The notes below the pieces were generated by a model, which was not told where the DNA came from, did not search any database, and saw only the letters and a program-made list of their open reading frames with translations. A stretch of 64,000 bases of DNA from NCBI RefSeq assembly GCF_033807575.1, contig NC_084726.1, positions 12,524,001 to 12,588,000 of the forward strand, given 5' to 3'. This document shows positions 37,815 to 49,265 of this stretch, piece by piece. A program made the translations under genes and the position numbers. Source of the stretch: Cydia pomonella (taxonomy: Eukaryota > Arthropoda > Insecta > Lepidoptera > Tortricidae). Every line of letters starts with the position of its first letter. Within the stretch, counting starts at the first letter, position 1.

Positions 37815-40110
37815 CCGACGGAGGACGAGTGGCTACAGACATATGAGTAATCAGCCCGCAGCGCACGCAGTGGACCTTAAACAGCTTTGACTCCTTCAAA
37901 TCTCCAGGAATGGATGGGATCTTCCCTGCGCTTCTTAAATGGGGCGGGAAGCATCTCACTCTGAAGCTGACCATCGTTCTGCGCGCCTGTCTGGCTCACC
38001 GGTACGTGCCGAAGCAATGGAGAGAGGTCAAAGTTATCTTCATACCGAAACCAGGTAAAAACGACTACTCGGACCCCAAATCCTTCAGGCCCATCAGCCT
38101 GACCTCTTTCATGTTGAAAACATTAGAGAGGTTGTGTGACAGGTACCTTAGAGAGAGGGTGCAAATTCATGTGCCCTTGCATCCAAACCAATATGCCTAC
38201 AGCCCTGGCAAATCTACAGAATCGGCACTTCACGCAGTAGTAAGTAAAATTGAGGTGGCGGTCAAAAACAGATCCATGTGCTTAGGAACCTTCATAGATA
38301 TAGAAAGGGCTTTCGACAGGACCAGGTTCAGTAGCATTACAGCAGCACTGGTAAGACATGGCGCGAATGCAGTTATGACAGAATGGATAAACAACATGTT
38401 GAGCCAACGAACCATCAAACTCGGGACGGGCGAAACACAGCAGGCATTAATGGCAAAAGGATGCCCCCAAGGAGGAGTCCTATCGCCACTACTATGGAAC
38501 CTTGTGGTGAATGACCTGATCACCACACTAAACAATAATCACTATTACACAGTCGGCTATGCTGACGACATAGTAATACTGACGAGCGGCAATCATGCAG
38601 GTACGGTATGCGATGTTACCCGCTCTGCACTAGCCATCGTGGAACACTGGTGTTTTAACAACGAACTCTCAGACAATCCCAACAAAACTGAGCTGGTTGT
38701 GTTCACCAACAAACACTTCCGCCTGTTCGACACTGAACTCCAACTATCTGCGGAAGTAAAGTATTTAGGGGTAATACTTGACAGCAAATTGAATTAGAGC
38801 AATCACCTAAACGGCAAAATTGACAAAGCCACAGTCGTAATCTGGCAATGTCATAGGATAGTGGGTAGAACCTGGGGGCTAACCCCAAAGATAACTCTAT
38901 GGCTTTACCAGGCAGCCATGCGACCAATAATAAGCTAACAGTGCGATAGTTTGGTGGCCACGCACCTGACGCACCACACTATCCATAGTTGAAGCTGAAC
39001 TACAACGAATCCAGAGGTTGGCCTGTATGGCGACCACGGGCTGCATGACGACAATACCAACCGCGGCCCTGGAAGCCTTACTGAGCCTGCCGCCGCTGCA
39101 CCTCTTTATACAACAGGAAGCGCTAGCTACGGCGGTACGTCTCAAAAAATCTAATCTCTGGAGACCACCTAGGGTACCACACACCGAGATCCTCTACGAG
39201 GCGATAGGTAAGGAACCGCTAATAGAAGCGGTGACTGACAGGATACCCAGACAATTCGTCTTCGACAAGAAATTAAGATACAGTTACACGAAGAACCTCG
39301 TGAAGGACTCAACCCATGAGAGCTGAGAATCTTCACGGATGGATCAAAGACAAGGTCAGGCACTGGCGCTGGAGTATTCTCAGAGGACCTAAACATACAT
39401 ATCTCAACACCACTAGGACTTGACTAGGTGCCCACAACACAGTCTTCCAGGCAGAATTGGCATCATAATGGCAGCACACGCAATCGCCTCAAGGAAAGAA
39501 TTGGACTACTCCATCCGCATACTCTCTACAACAAGCTCTGCAAAGTTATACTTTGACCTCAGGGCTAATCTACAAATGCCACAAAGCTCTGTCAGAGGTA
39601 AGCACCACCATCAGCTTAACTCTGCAGTGGATCAAGGGACACAGCAACTCGCGAGGGAACGATGCGGCCGACATATTGGCGAGAGGATGTTCGGAACTGA
39701 GGATGGCAGGACCAGAGCCAATTATACCTCTGCCTTATGCCTGGCTCCGGAACATGCTGCGACACAATACCAAGGTAAAACACCAACCGTACTGGTCTAA
39801 CCTAGGCACGTGCAGGCAGGCGAAGGAAGCCCTCCCGACAATCGACCCCGGTTTGTCGAGGAGGCTGAGACAGCTGAAGAGGCCACAGGTCCGGCTTTTG
39901 ACTGGGGCCATAACCGGCCACGCCCCACTAAACAAACACCTACTAACCCTACGTGTTACAGATAGCTCCCTCTGCAGAGAGTACTTGGAGGCAGAGGAGA
40001 CAGCCGCCCACGTCATTCTTGAATGCCCAGGGCAGAGCCATCAGCATCAGAGCGCTCCACTTTATTATTATTATTCGCACGAGATGCACACCATACTGTA
40101 ACGCACTAGA
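37815..40110 (+). pseudogene. RNase H-bearing non-LTR retrotransposon pol, degraded
   Basis: RT frame runs about 37867-38797: SPGMDGIFPALLKWGGKHL, SFRPISLTSFMLKTLERL, GTFIDIERAFDRT, KGCPQGGVLSPLLWNL and VGYADDIVIL. It is cut by TAG at 38795-38797, then continues (HLNGKIDKATVVIW) with a further stop near 38937. A frame shift near 39330 leads into an RNase H domain (FTDGSKTRSGTGAGVF; later LQWIKGHSNSRGNDAAD at about 39627) and a Cys-containing tail (LECPGQSHQH). RT followed by RNase H fits the I/R1 group of LINEs. No intact 5' ORF seen. Confidence 0.85.
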
Positions 40111-40734
40111 CACTGACTGAGAGACAGGAGGCCCTAGTGCGCTTACCCGCTTGACAGAAAGGGATAGCAATATGCGGCAATCAAGGACGCTGTCTCCGCG
40201 CCCCTTTGGCCCGGCATTATTTGAAGGCCAACGTAATTTTTGTACGGTCGTATGTTCATACGCCTCTTTGCCGCGACGCACTTTGAGGATAGTTGGTAAA
40301 AGTTTATGGTCGTATGTATGTACGCCTATATAGCGTGACACTATTTGGTGGTTCGCACTGTCACGTGAGAGAAGTATGTACGTACGCCTTTATACTCCGA
40401 TGAATATCGGGGACTGAATGAAAATATCACTTATACGCCTTCAATACGACTTTTTGGAACGACATAAAATTATGACTGTCTGTTATACGCCAAATGATTT
40501 TTTAATTATTTACTTAACTAATTGTTATGATAAAATTATGAAAAAAATTGTGCTTACGTATTGTTACAAGACGAATACGATGCCGTTACAAACGAAAAAT
40601 GGCATTTTTGCGTATACGCCCCTTTGGCCTGAAGCCCTCGATATACAGTATGGGCTCCTTCAAAAATCATGTACTGGTTTTCAAAGAGTCGATGCGCATG
40701 TAAGACCGGTACCACACTGACGTGGTATTAAAAA

Positions 40735-40958
40735 TCCGGAAAAGTGCGAGTCGGACTCGCCCACCGAGGGTTTCGTACTTTTTAGTATTTGTTGATATAG
40801 CGACAACAGAAATACATCATCTGTGAAAATTTCAACTAACTATCACGGTTCATGCGATACAGCCTGGTGACAGACAGACAGACACAGACAGACGGACGGA
40901 CGGTCAGCGGAGTCTTAGTAATAGAGTCCCGTTTTATCCTTTGGGTACGGAACCCTAA
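40735..40958 (+). repeat. GGTTCCGTA-family repeat, short version
   Basis: CGGAAAAGTGCGAGTCGGAC ... TTTAGTATTTGTTGATATAG ... CAGCCTGGTGACAGACAGAC ... TTTGGGTACGGAACCCTAA. Confidence 0.85.
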
Positions 40959-41297
40959 TAAAATAGTAGTCAATGCGTATAAACAGGCCCTAATGTAAAG
41001 GCCCGCCACACTAATCCGTATGCCACACTTATCGGTATCGATTTTACCTTATTCTACGCTGAGTTAGTTTCAGAGTCACTAAATCGACGTCCGGATATCC
41101 GGTATTTTTGCCGGATGCCCGGCTCCTGATTAGATCCGGCTGGTTGGCTCTAATGAGCGACTGCACTGTGATTTATTGCTGCGGCAGGTATACTAAGAAA
41201 TAGGGTAAATTGTGAAATAACCAAACGCGAGTGATATAACTGAATAATGATTACAAAACTGTAAATATATACTGACATGATATTTTATTTTCGGCAT

Positions 41298-41470
41298 TTT
41301 TTTATACCATTTCGGTGGCAAACAAGCATACGGCCCGCCTGATGGTAAGCAGTCACCGTAGCCTATGGACGCCTGCAACCCTTTAGAAACCTGTACACTT
41401 CTTTTTTGAAGAATCCCATACTGTATGCTCCTCGGAAAAAAACTCGGCAGGGAACTTAGACTAGGAGGCA
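41298..41470 (+). repeat. Dispersed repeat, CGTCGGTGGC family
   Basis: TTTTTTATACCATTTCGGTG... GCATACGGCCCGCCTGATGG, TAGCCTATGGACGCCTGC, with a different 3' part (TTGAAGAATCCCATACTGTA). The same 3' part, inverted, is at 40644-40680. Confidence 0.8.
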
Positions 41471-42002
41471 TATTATTTTAATTGTAATTGAATTTAATAC
41501 ACCTCTAAATAATATTGGATTTTTTTGTATCTGTTTGTTTTATTATTATTATTATTTTAGTTATTTTTTTGTAATTGTATTTTATACTTAATTGTTGATG
41601 TGCTTGTCTTTGTTTGTGTGTAAATTCCATGTTGACGTGTAAAAGTGCCCTTGTGGCCTATTTGCTGAATAAATATTAAAGTTGAAGAAGAAATGAACAT
41701 AATGATTTTTTCTATATATACATTTTTATAATTCACGCGCTATACGCTCGCTTCGCACGTTTCGCTGTTTCCTAACACGCTCCTCCTAGCTTCGCTCGTA
41801 GCCGCACCTACTCGTATTTATTGCGTCTGTAAGAATACCGTAATCACTAGTCTTAACTAAAATTAATTTTGAATAATTAGTGAAATCGAATTTTCACAGA
41901 ATACTTTGCAGAAACTCGGCTGAAAATCCTAATTAAAACTAATTTTCACCAAGACGAAACTAGTTTCCACTTTGCGAATAGTAGGTTTACATACATTAAC
42001 TA

Positions 42003-42168
42003 CTGTACCCCTAGTGTAAATTTAATCGACATCATAACGTGACGAACGCGTTTGCGTTAAGTCTCATTTTGTATAGGATTTTGAGTTTCCAAAACGTCCC
42101 GCTTGGCGCGCTCTTTCTAAATCACATACAAAATGAGACTAAACGCAAACGCGTACGTCACGTTTCGC
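42003..42168. mobile_element. CTGTACCCCTAG MITE, second copy, right end lost
   Basis: CTGTACCCCTAGTGTAAATT ... AAGTCTCATTTTGTATAGGA ... GTCCCGCTTGGCGCGCTCTT ... ACGCAAACGCGTACGTCACG. Orientation opposite to 34292-34486. Confidence 0.82.
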
Positions 42169-42287
42169 ACAATGACTGTGTATAGATGTGTATTCAAAAC
42201 ATGCATTTCATTAATTTCAGTGATTGTACACTTTTGTTTGTGTTTGTCATTCATTCACTGTTACTTCTGTTTTACTCATTTCCTCAA

Positions 42288-42396
42288 AGGTTAACTGGAA
42301 GAGATCCCATACAGGGATAAGTTACTCTGTAACTGTATTTTTCGTGTTTTTATTTCTATGTACAATAAAGTATATACATACATACATACATACATG
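42288..42396 (+). repeat. LINE 3' end (GGTTAACTGGAAGAGATC) with (ACAT)n tail
   Basis: AAAGGTTAACTGGAAGAGAT ... CATACAGGGATAAG ... TGTACAATAAAGTATATACATACATACATAC. Confidence 0.72.
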
Positions 42397-42849
42397 ACTC
42401 TCGACAATTTTAATATACTTGCGGAGGCGGTTTTCTTAGTTTACCACAAATGCCCAATTCCGAAGTTGACCAGCTACACAAAGTTAATGGCAGTGCGGGT
42501 TCAACTCGTACTGTTTACATTGTTTGGGAATCAACCAGTTTGAACCATACACACTAGAAACTAAGCATATTATTCTTGTGGCTCTGCGAGCTGTAGATTT
42601 CGTCATTTGAAAAAAACTAAATTGGCAAAAAAACTATTTAATTCTTAAATCTGCTCACAAAATTTCACGACAATCGGTTGTGAATTGATACCTGTAGAGA
42701 AAACAAAGATTTGTGAAGATCAGACGAGAGACAGAAGTCTATGAAAAAATTTGGGGTAGGTTGAAATTGTGATGCGATGACTTCGCGACCACGACCAGTA
42801 AAACAACAAACAGTATAATTAATCTTATGTACGTATCGGTAGGTAATAT

Positions 42850-43695
42850 TAATCATTTTTTTTTTTTTTTTTAATAGCCTATTTGTGTGTCCCACTGCTG
42901 GGCAAAGGCCTCCCCTCTAGCTTTCCAATCCTCCCTGTGCTGAGCAAGGTCCCGCCAGTCCCGCTGAAATGCATCCAAGTCGTCCCGCCATCTCTTTCTC
43001 GGTCTGCCTCTGCCACGACTACACCGGGGATGCCAGCTAGTGGCTATTTTAGCCCATCTGTCATCATTCATCCGGCAGACATGTCCAGCCCAGTCCCACT
43101 TAAGCCTGGCGGTCTTCATCCCAACATCGACGACACGGGTTTTGGAGCGAAGCTCTGTGTTCCTCACCCTGTCTGATCTTCGGATACCCAGGATACTCCG
43201 CTCCATTGCTCTTTGACAAACCTTGAGCCGTGATTTTTGCGCCTCAGTTAATGACCAGGTTTGGGCACCATAGGTGAGGATGGGTAAGATGCACATGTCG
43301 ACGAGCTTGCGCTTTAGTGCAATTGGGAGTTTACCTTTCATGAGTTCCTTCATAGACCAAAAGCTCCACCAGGCGTTTTCGATCCTTCTATCAATCTCCT
43401 TGTCCTGGCGATCTGTGAAGGAGACTATCTGGCCTAGATAAGTATACTCGTCGACATATTGCAAAATGTTCCCATCCACCGTCACCCCGTGCTTCTTGCT
43501 GTTGGTCATTAACTGGGTTTTAGATTGGTTCATCGTCAGACCAACCTCAAGGCTTGCGTCGCTAAGTTCTTGTAGCATACTCTGCAGTTCAATTGCCGAT
43601 GTTGAGAAGAGTACGATGTCGTCCGCGAATCGAAGGTTTGTCAACCTCCTATCGCCGACCTCGATACCCTTTGTCTGTGTTATTATGGCACCTAA
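42850..43695 (-). pseudogene. RTE-like retrotransposon, 3' part of pol with poly(A)
   Basis: Minus-strand frame from about 43690 to 42871: GIEVGDRRLTNLRFADDIVL (RT core), DEYTYLGQIVSFTDRQDKEI, PILTYGAQTWSLTEAQKSRL, RLKWDWAGHVCRM, RGRGRPRKRWRDDLDAF, ending QQWDTQIGY. An A-tract follows the stop (seen as T-run 42858-42872). This C-terminal layout is typical of RTE-type LINEs common in insects. The last 257 residues are intact but the 5' two thirds are missing. Confidence 0.88.
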
Positions 43696-43699
43696 AAAA

Positions 43700-44500
43700 T
43701 ATCAAGACATGCTAAAGTAATAAACGTATCAAATATACTCGTGCACTTGAAAAGCACTATTCAGAAAAAAGAAAATGTACAACAAAAATAATTTCCACTA
43801 TTGCTGCAATGGATCCATCCGGTTCTCAAAACTGGACACCCCAATATGTTGTCATGTCCCCACCCTAGCTGGCACCACAATTTATTGCTGCAAGATTTTC
43901 TATCATAATCCCGAGTGTTGTGGCCCGCGGCGATGCCTAGGGATGAACGGGGGTCGATAAAGTTGTCGATAAATTGATGGAGGGAAAAATAAATAATACC
44001 TACTTTATATTAACCCTCTTATAACAAAGGAATTCACACTTATATAGGGAAGAAGAAAAAACTACAAATAACAATATCAAATTACGATTGTTCTTTTATC
44101 TATTTAGATTTTATTTAAAAATCAGTTGGTCACAAAAGTGTAAACCATTTAATTATCTTCATAGCTGTACTAAAACAACATACCTAAAGTGTATTTCCTA
44201 AATTTTTACTTTACAATGAGATCAAAACTAAGGCAGATCTTCAAACTGAGAGCAATCAGTAAATCAGACAACTAACCTAATCCACTGAGACTTAATGAAT
44301 TAAGTTTTCAGTGTGCAAATTCTTCTCAGCTGTATCAAATATTTATTAAAACTATTAATTCAATCGCAATTTGAATTTTGTTTTAGTTATGATTATTTGG
44401 GTGACAGAAAGAAGTAACTAATGTTATAGGTATTATTCATACGAGCATACGCATAAAAATTGGCGCACTTTTGATTCGAATAAATAATATTAAATATTAG
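43700..44500. other. No gene seen
   Basis: AT-rich, short random frames only. Confidence 0.4.
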
Positions 44501-44504
44501 GGGA

Positions 44505-44738
44505 TATCTTACACAGATCAACCTAGCCCCAAACTAAACAAAGCTTGTACTTTAGGTACTAGGCGAAGATATATAGATACTTATATATAAATACATGCGT
44601 CTATACATAGAAAACACCCATAACTCAGGAACAAATATCTGTGTTCGTCACACAAATAAATGCCCTTATCGGGATTCGAACCCAGGACCACCACCTTCAT
44701 AGGCAGGGTCACTAGCCACTAGGCTAGACGGGTCGTCA
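44505..44738 (-). mobile_element. tRNA-derived SINE, type 1 variant
   Basis: Minus strand: GACGACCCGTCTAGCCTAGT head, B-box GGGTTCGAATCCCG at about 44676-44690, body AAACACCCATAACTCAGGAA (seen on +). Its 3' end CACAGATCAACCTAGCCCC differs from other type 1 copies and recurs at 17012-17045, a subfamily. Confidence 0.78.
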
Positions 44739-45085
44739 AATTATAACATTTAAGTACCAAATTTTATCGACAACATCGACATTACTTAATTCCACCGTCC
44801 CTAGTTGTTAGCCAATATAAAGAGAACTGTCTTCGCGGTGTTTTAAATTGTTATTTCTTTGACTAGTGATATCTCTTTTTTCCGATACTTCTCAGAGTTC
44901 CATTTTAGCTTGAACCATTTAAAAAAAAAAGGTATCATATTGTATACAAGGTGTAACGAAAATAGTAGGGGTCCGTTTAAGTGTATATTTGGTATCGTTT
45001 TCTCATTGGGAAAAGTATGAGATATTTTTTGTCGCATTTTTTTTTCTTTGTTGCAGGTCTTCCAAGTTAGCCAACCGTCCATACT

Positions 45086-45302
45086 ATTTTTTTTATACTA
45101 CGTCGGTGGCAAACTAGCATACGGCCCGCCTGATGGTAAGCAGTTTCTGTAGCCTATATTCGCCTGCAATTCCAGAGGCGTTACATGCGCGTTGCCGACC
45201 CTAACACTCCGCACCCTCGTTGAGCTCTGGCAACCGTACTTACCGGCAGGAACACAACACTATGAGTAGGGTCTAATGTTATTTGGATGCGGTTTTCTGT
45301 TA
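45086..45302 (+). repeat. Dispersed repeat, CGTCGGTGGC family
   Basis: TTTTTTTTATACTACGTCGG ... CGCGTTGCCGACCCTAAC, CTCGTTGAGCTCTGGCAACC, CACAACACTATGAGTAGGGT and TGCGGTTTTCTG. Near full length. Its right end touches the CAGTCACG MITE (45313). Confidence 0.85.
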
Positions 45303-45312
45303 GGTGGAGGTA

Positions 45313-45434
45313 CAGTCACGTCTAAAAATATTGATATGAAAAAGTTGACAAACATATGGATACACTACCTTAATATATGGGCAATAAAGTCGTGTATACA
45401 TATTTTGTCGTACGGATATTTTCAGACGTGACCG
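45313..45434. mobile_element. Tc1/mariner-type MITE, TA target, CAGT ends
   Basis: TA (45311-45312), CAGTCACGTCTAAAAATATT ... GATATTTTCAGACGTGACCG, TA (45435-45436). 122 bp. Confidence 0.82.
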
Positions 45435-45854
45435 TACTTCCCCAGTTGGGCTCTGCTCTAGATTTGGAATGACATCTGCTGTGCTGTGCCCTACCACACA
45501 AAGCGAGATGACATTCACAATGCCCATACCTCTCTTTTGGACGTAGTATAAGGACATACCCGGGTCCATTCAATTCAGTAAAGTCAATTCATTCATTAAT
45601 TCAATGGAAGAGCTTGGCTCTTGTCGGTGCAGGTTGATGTAGTTGTCTCCAACTTGGTCGATCTGAATCTGAAACCAGTCCTTTAGTGTCCTGGTACGAC
45701 ACGGCCCCTACACACTCCTTTACTTGGCTCATATAACTTTTTCTTACGGCCTGATTCAAAGAATGAGATACGATAACGATAAGTTCTGATTAATATAAGT
45801 TCTCATTTAGATATCGTTTTTATGTCGACGTACCGAGTAAGACGATAGGACATA

Positions 45855-46116
45855 TTATTATTATAGTATATTATTACACAAATTGACTAAATTCGACAGT
45901 AAGCTCAATCAGGCTGGTATTGTAATTATTTAGAGAATGATGTATATAACGTATATTATTTACATACTTTAATACATAGAAAACACCCATGACTCAGAAA
46001 CAAACATCTGTGCTCATCATACAAATAAATTCCCCTACTAGGATTTGTACCCGGGAGCATCGGCTTCATAGGCAGGGTCACTACCCACTAGGCCAAGCAG
46101 GTCGTCAACTTTTTTA
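45855..46116 (-). mobile_element. tRNA-derived SINE, type 1
   Basis: Minus-strand copy: head TTGACGACCTGCTTGGCCTA, tRNA-like region 46050-46110 with GGTACAAATCCTAG in place of the B box, body AAACACCCATGACTCAGAAA (seen on +), 3' end TTTAGTCAATTTGTGTAATA. Confidence 0.78.
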
Positions 46117-46329
46117 AAACAAGACATTTCCGGATAAAGTAAGATCATCCCAGTAAAATCCAGGAGACAATGTTTTTACGGCTCTTTTCTTTTTTAACAT
46201 TTTTGGGCCAACGCCGTTAATATTATTAACATCGCTACTGAGCTTATAGCTCCTAATACGTTGATACTGGCGAAATAGTTCCACTGTACTGAAACCATAA
46301 TTTCAATTTCATAAATCATTCATGATGAC

Positions 46330-46610
46330 AAAACGGTAAAAAATAAACTACAAAAAAAAATCATTTTTTTGCACTAACCCGATGGTGGGGGGGGGGCCTA
46401 ATCGTTAGAGAGTTATTTTAAAACGAATACGGGTCTCCACAAACTTTTTAATAAAGTTAATATTTTCGGAAATATTCGCTCGGAAAGAAACAAAATATGT
46501 GCCCCCCTTCCCCCCTCTAACTTTTGAACTATGGATTGTGGCCTATTCTGGCAGAATGGTAACTATGGAACCCTACACTGAGCATGGCCCGACATGCCCT
46601 TGGCCAATTT
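46330..46610 (-). repeat. GGTTCCGTA-family repeat, partial
   Basis: GCACTAACCCGATGGTGGGG ... ATTCGCTCGGAAAGAAAC ... TATGGAACCCTACACTGAGC ... ATGCCCTTGGCC. Right half of the 59104 variant. Confidence 0.75.
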
Positions 46611-46619
46611 TTTTGATTT

Positions 46620-46785
46620 TGGATTTTCTCAAAGTAACTATTGGACGAGATGGCGGGACGACCTGGACGCATTTCTCAGCAACTGGACGGATGCTGCAGT
46701 TAATCGGGAAGAAGAAGTCTTGGGGGCCTTTGCCCAGTAGTGGGACATTTTATAGGCTCGTTAAAAAAAACTGTTGGACTCGTGA
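46620..46785 (+). pseudogene. RTE-like LINE C-terminal scrap
   Basis: In one frame: RWRDDLDAFLSNWTDAAVNR then EEEVLGAFAQQWDIL, the same C-terminus as the 42850-43695 copy (RWRDDLDAF ... AQQWD), in + orientation. A short A-run follows. Attached on the left to a GGTTCCGTA-family repeat end. Confidence 0.75.
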
Positions 46786-46799
46786 AGTAAGAAATCAAA

Positions 46800-47880
46800 T
46801 GATTAAATAAATGCGGGTCTTATTCGCTATGTGCACGACTGTCATGCAACCTAGCAGCCGCAAATCTAGAAGGAAAATGTCAATTCACTACATCTTATAA
46901 AACTACTCCAAAACTAAAAACTACTACGAGTAAACGGATTTTCATACGACTTTCATCTATCAATAGAGTGATTCATGAGAAAGGTATAAAATTTGTTAAG
47001 GTTTTTTGTAAACTGGGTGATAATAACGATGGTGTCGGAAAAAAAACACGCTGGTTAGGAGCTTTAATCGAAAACGCCGCCTAATCCGTTTGAGCTATAA
47101 CAACACAATGTATGGTGGGGTTGTCTCTCTTTCGTGGGTCTACAAAAAAGTCCGCCATGTTGAATGTTTATCTTTTAAGGATAACTTACTTTACCCATTC
47201 TTAACTTCTGGAAAAAGATCACATAATATGTGGCATTTGCAAAGCTATTTACACGGATACAGTATATTAATAATTATCAAATTAAATACGTTAATTCTTT
47301 TATTAAGCATTCCATACAGATTACAATGGTCCCTTACACCATATAATTTTTCTTATATTTTTTATTTTTTTGAATCAAAAGAAGATTACAAAAAGCCTTA
47401 AACTACTAATCTGCCAAACTGCAGTACAGTTTGTTGGCAGAAAAAACTAAATCTACCCTCCATCAACTAGTAGGTAAATTCAAATGAATATTTCAGGACT
47501 AATCGTAAATTAAAGTTCCATTTCGAGCCCTATAACTTGTATGAAATGTTAAAGACGCTATCCACAGTTAGTTCTAATTTTTACCACCTTTCGCGCTGGG
47601 ATCGCTTTACTTACCCCCATCATGCACCATGCACGCACGGTGCCAATATAGCCCGGGGGTGAGTCGAAACCTCGCTTACACTTGGGATGTGAACAACATA
47701 ATTAACAAGTATTACCTTATCTAAGCCGGGGAATAAATTAGATTCCGTAGAATTGAGCATGGTGAAGGGAGGGTTTTGTATAACAGGGACTTGGCTTACC
47801 TTGCTAGTCTATTTCAATTATTTCAGGCATTATTTTAACCTTTTCGCCGCCATTGACATGATATAAAATAAATAAATTAA
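46800..47880. other. No gene seen
   Basis: The longest frame (47090-47401) has skewed AT-rich codons and no recognisable motif; I regard it as chance. Confidence 0.4.
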
Positions 47881-47886
47881 CAAAAA

Positions 47887-48175
47887 TCCGGCCAAGTGCG
47901 AGTCGGACTCACGCACGAAGGGTTCCGTACCATCTATAAAATGGCAAAAAAATTACGTTTGTTGTATGGGAGGCCCCTTAAATATTAATTTTATTCTGTT
48001 GTTTAGTACTTGTTGTTATAGCGGCAATAGAAATACATCATCTGTGAAAATTTCAACTGTCTAACCATCACGGTTCATGAGATACAGCCTGGTGACAGAC
48101 AGACGGACGGACAGCGGAGTCTTAGTAATAGGACTAATAGGGTTCCGTTTTACCCTTTGGGTACCGAACCCTAAA
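47887..48175 (+). repeat. GGTTCCGTA-family repeat, short version
   Basis: TCCGGCCAAGTGCGAGTCGG ... TTGTTGTATGGGAGGCCCCT ... GATACAGCCTGGTGACAGAC ... ACCGAACCCTAA. Near-complete copy used as empty-site reference for the nested SINE. Confidence 0.86.
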
Positions 48176-48539
48176 ACGAGCTTTATTCCATTCCTTGCAT
48201 TACTCATTATGGATGTCAAATACTAGATTATTAAGTCAATTTTTTTAGTCATTTTAATTTAAAAACATGCATTATATATTTTAATAAAATTAATAAAAAC
48301 GCGAAACGTCTGGTTGACGTAACTGGTGATAACTATATTTTGTGAAATTTTTAGTAAGTATTAAATTTGATCTATGAATTATATTCATTAGTATTATACA
48401 TGGAATAATATTTCTCAACATCAATAAATTGCTCTGATAATTAGATTAAGATAATTATATGTAATACTGTCTTACTATTCATAAGTGCTTGTTGCTAGCT
48501 CTACATGAATAAAGTATATTTGAATTGAATTGAAATTGA

Positions 48540-48730
48540 ATTGATCGAAGAGCTGGCGGCTTCCTCGCACAACGTATCAGTATTGCGATACAACGAGGAA
48601 ATGCCGCCAGCATCCTTGGTACAATGCCTCAAGGGCCTATTTTAGATATAAGCTAGTTATAGTAATCATCTGTATATATCCATTATGTATATCGTTATTG
48701 TAAATAAATTCAATTATTAATAAATGTTTT
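48540..48730 (+). pseudogene. LINE pol C-terminus with AT-rich tail
   Basis: In one frame (from about 48562): FLAQRISIAIQRGNAASILG then TMPQGPILDIS and TAG. Followed by 3' sequence ending AATAAATTC. The IAIQRGNxAS motif recurs in the 16770-16985 fragment, so both are the same family. Confidence 0.65.
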
Positions 48731-48834
48731 CAACAAATTATTCAATTTAAATCAGGCTCCAGATTGAAAAACATATCATCTTATTGGCCTGAAAACAATA
48801 CAAAGAAAGTAACAAGTTTATATCATATCATATC

Positions 48835-49108
48835 AATATCATTTTTGGTACAAGCTTTTATTGCTGACTATACTTTCTTTTCCACAGGCAACTAATACTC
48901 ATCGAGACAATTCTAAAAACTCCAAACACAATTAGATTGCGTTGTTATATCACAAAGTTCCTATGGCTACCTCCTGTCTCCATCATCAGGTCAGCTTGAT
49001 GGTACCATAATATTGCATTGTCACCTGACTTACATATGTATGCAAATTTTCAGCTTCATCGGAAACCGGGAAGTGGGTCAAACTTAACTTGCAAGATTTG
49101 TCCCATAC
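48835..49108 (-). repeat. Dispersed repeat related to the satellite, inverted copy
   Basis: On + reads GCTGACTATACTTTCTTTTC ... CTCATCGAGACAATTCTAAA ... CTCCTGTCTCCATCATCAGG ... ACATATGTATGCAAATTTTC. Near full-length relative of 34515-34790. Confidence 0.78.
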
Positions 49109-49109
49109 A

Positions 49110-49265
49110 TTTTTTTTATACTATGTCGGTGGCAAACAAGCATACGGCCCGCCTGATGGTAAGCAGTATCCGTAGCCTATGTACGCCTGCAACTCCAGAG
49201 GAGTTACATGCGCGTTGCCGACCCTAACCCCCTCCCACCCCTCGTTGAGCTCTGGCAACCTTACC
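49110..49265 (+). repeat. Dispersed repeat, CGTCGGTGGC family
   Basis: TTTTTTTATACTATGTCGGT ... ACGGCCCGCCTGATGGTAAG ... CTCGTTGAGCTCTGGCAACC, truncated at the right. Confidence 0.83.

Larger units (their letters stand above)
36248..40640. mobile_element. 4.4-kb DNA transposon-like element with 28-bp terminal inverted repeats
   Basis: Left end CGAGGGCTTCATGC... (36248-36275) and right end ...AAGCCCTCG (40613-40640) are inverted repeats matching at 26 of 28 positions. ATAT lies on both outer sides, a possible 4-bp target duplication. Near both ends the core TACGCC recurs many times (for example 36427, 36650, 40261, 40310, 40387, 40437, 40488), as expected of transposase-binding sites. A SINE and an RNase H LINE are nested inside, so the element proper is about 1.7 kb. 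No transposase recognised: non-autonomous. Confidence 0.65.

Noticed and set aside
47090..47401. 103-residue + strand ORF as a gene
   Set aside because: AT-rich, no motif, no exon signals, in a region otherwise without coding features.
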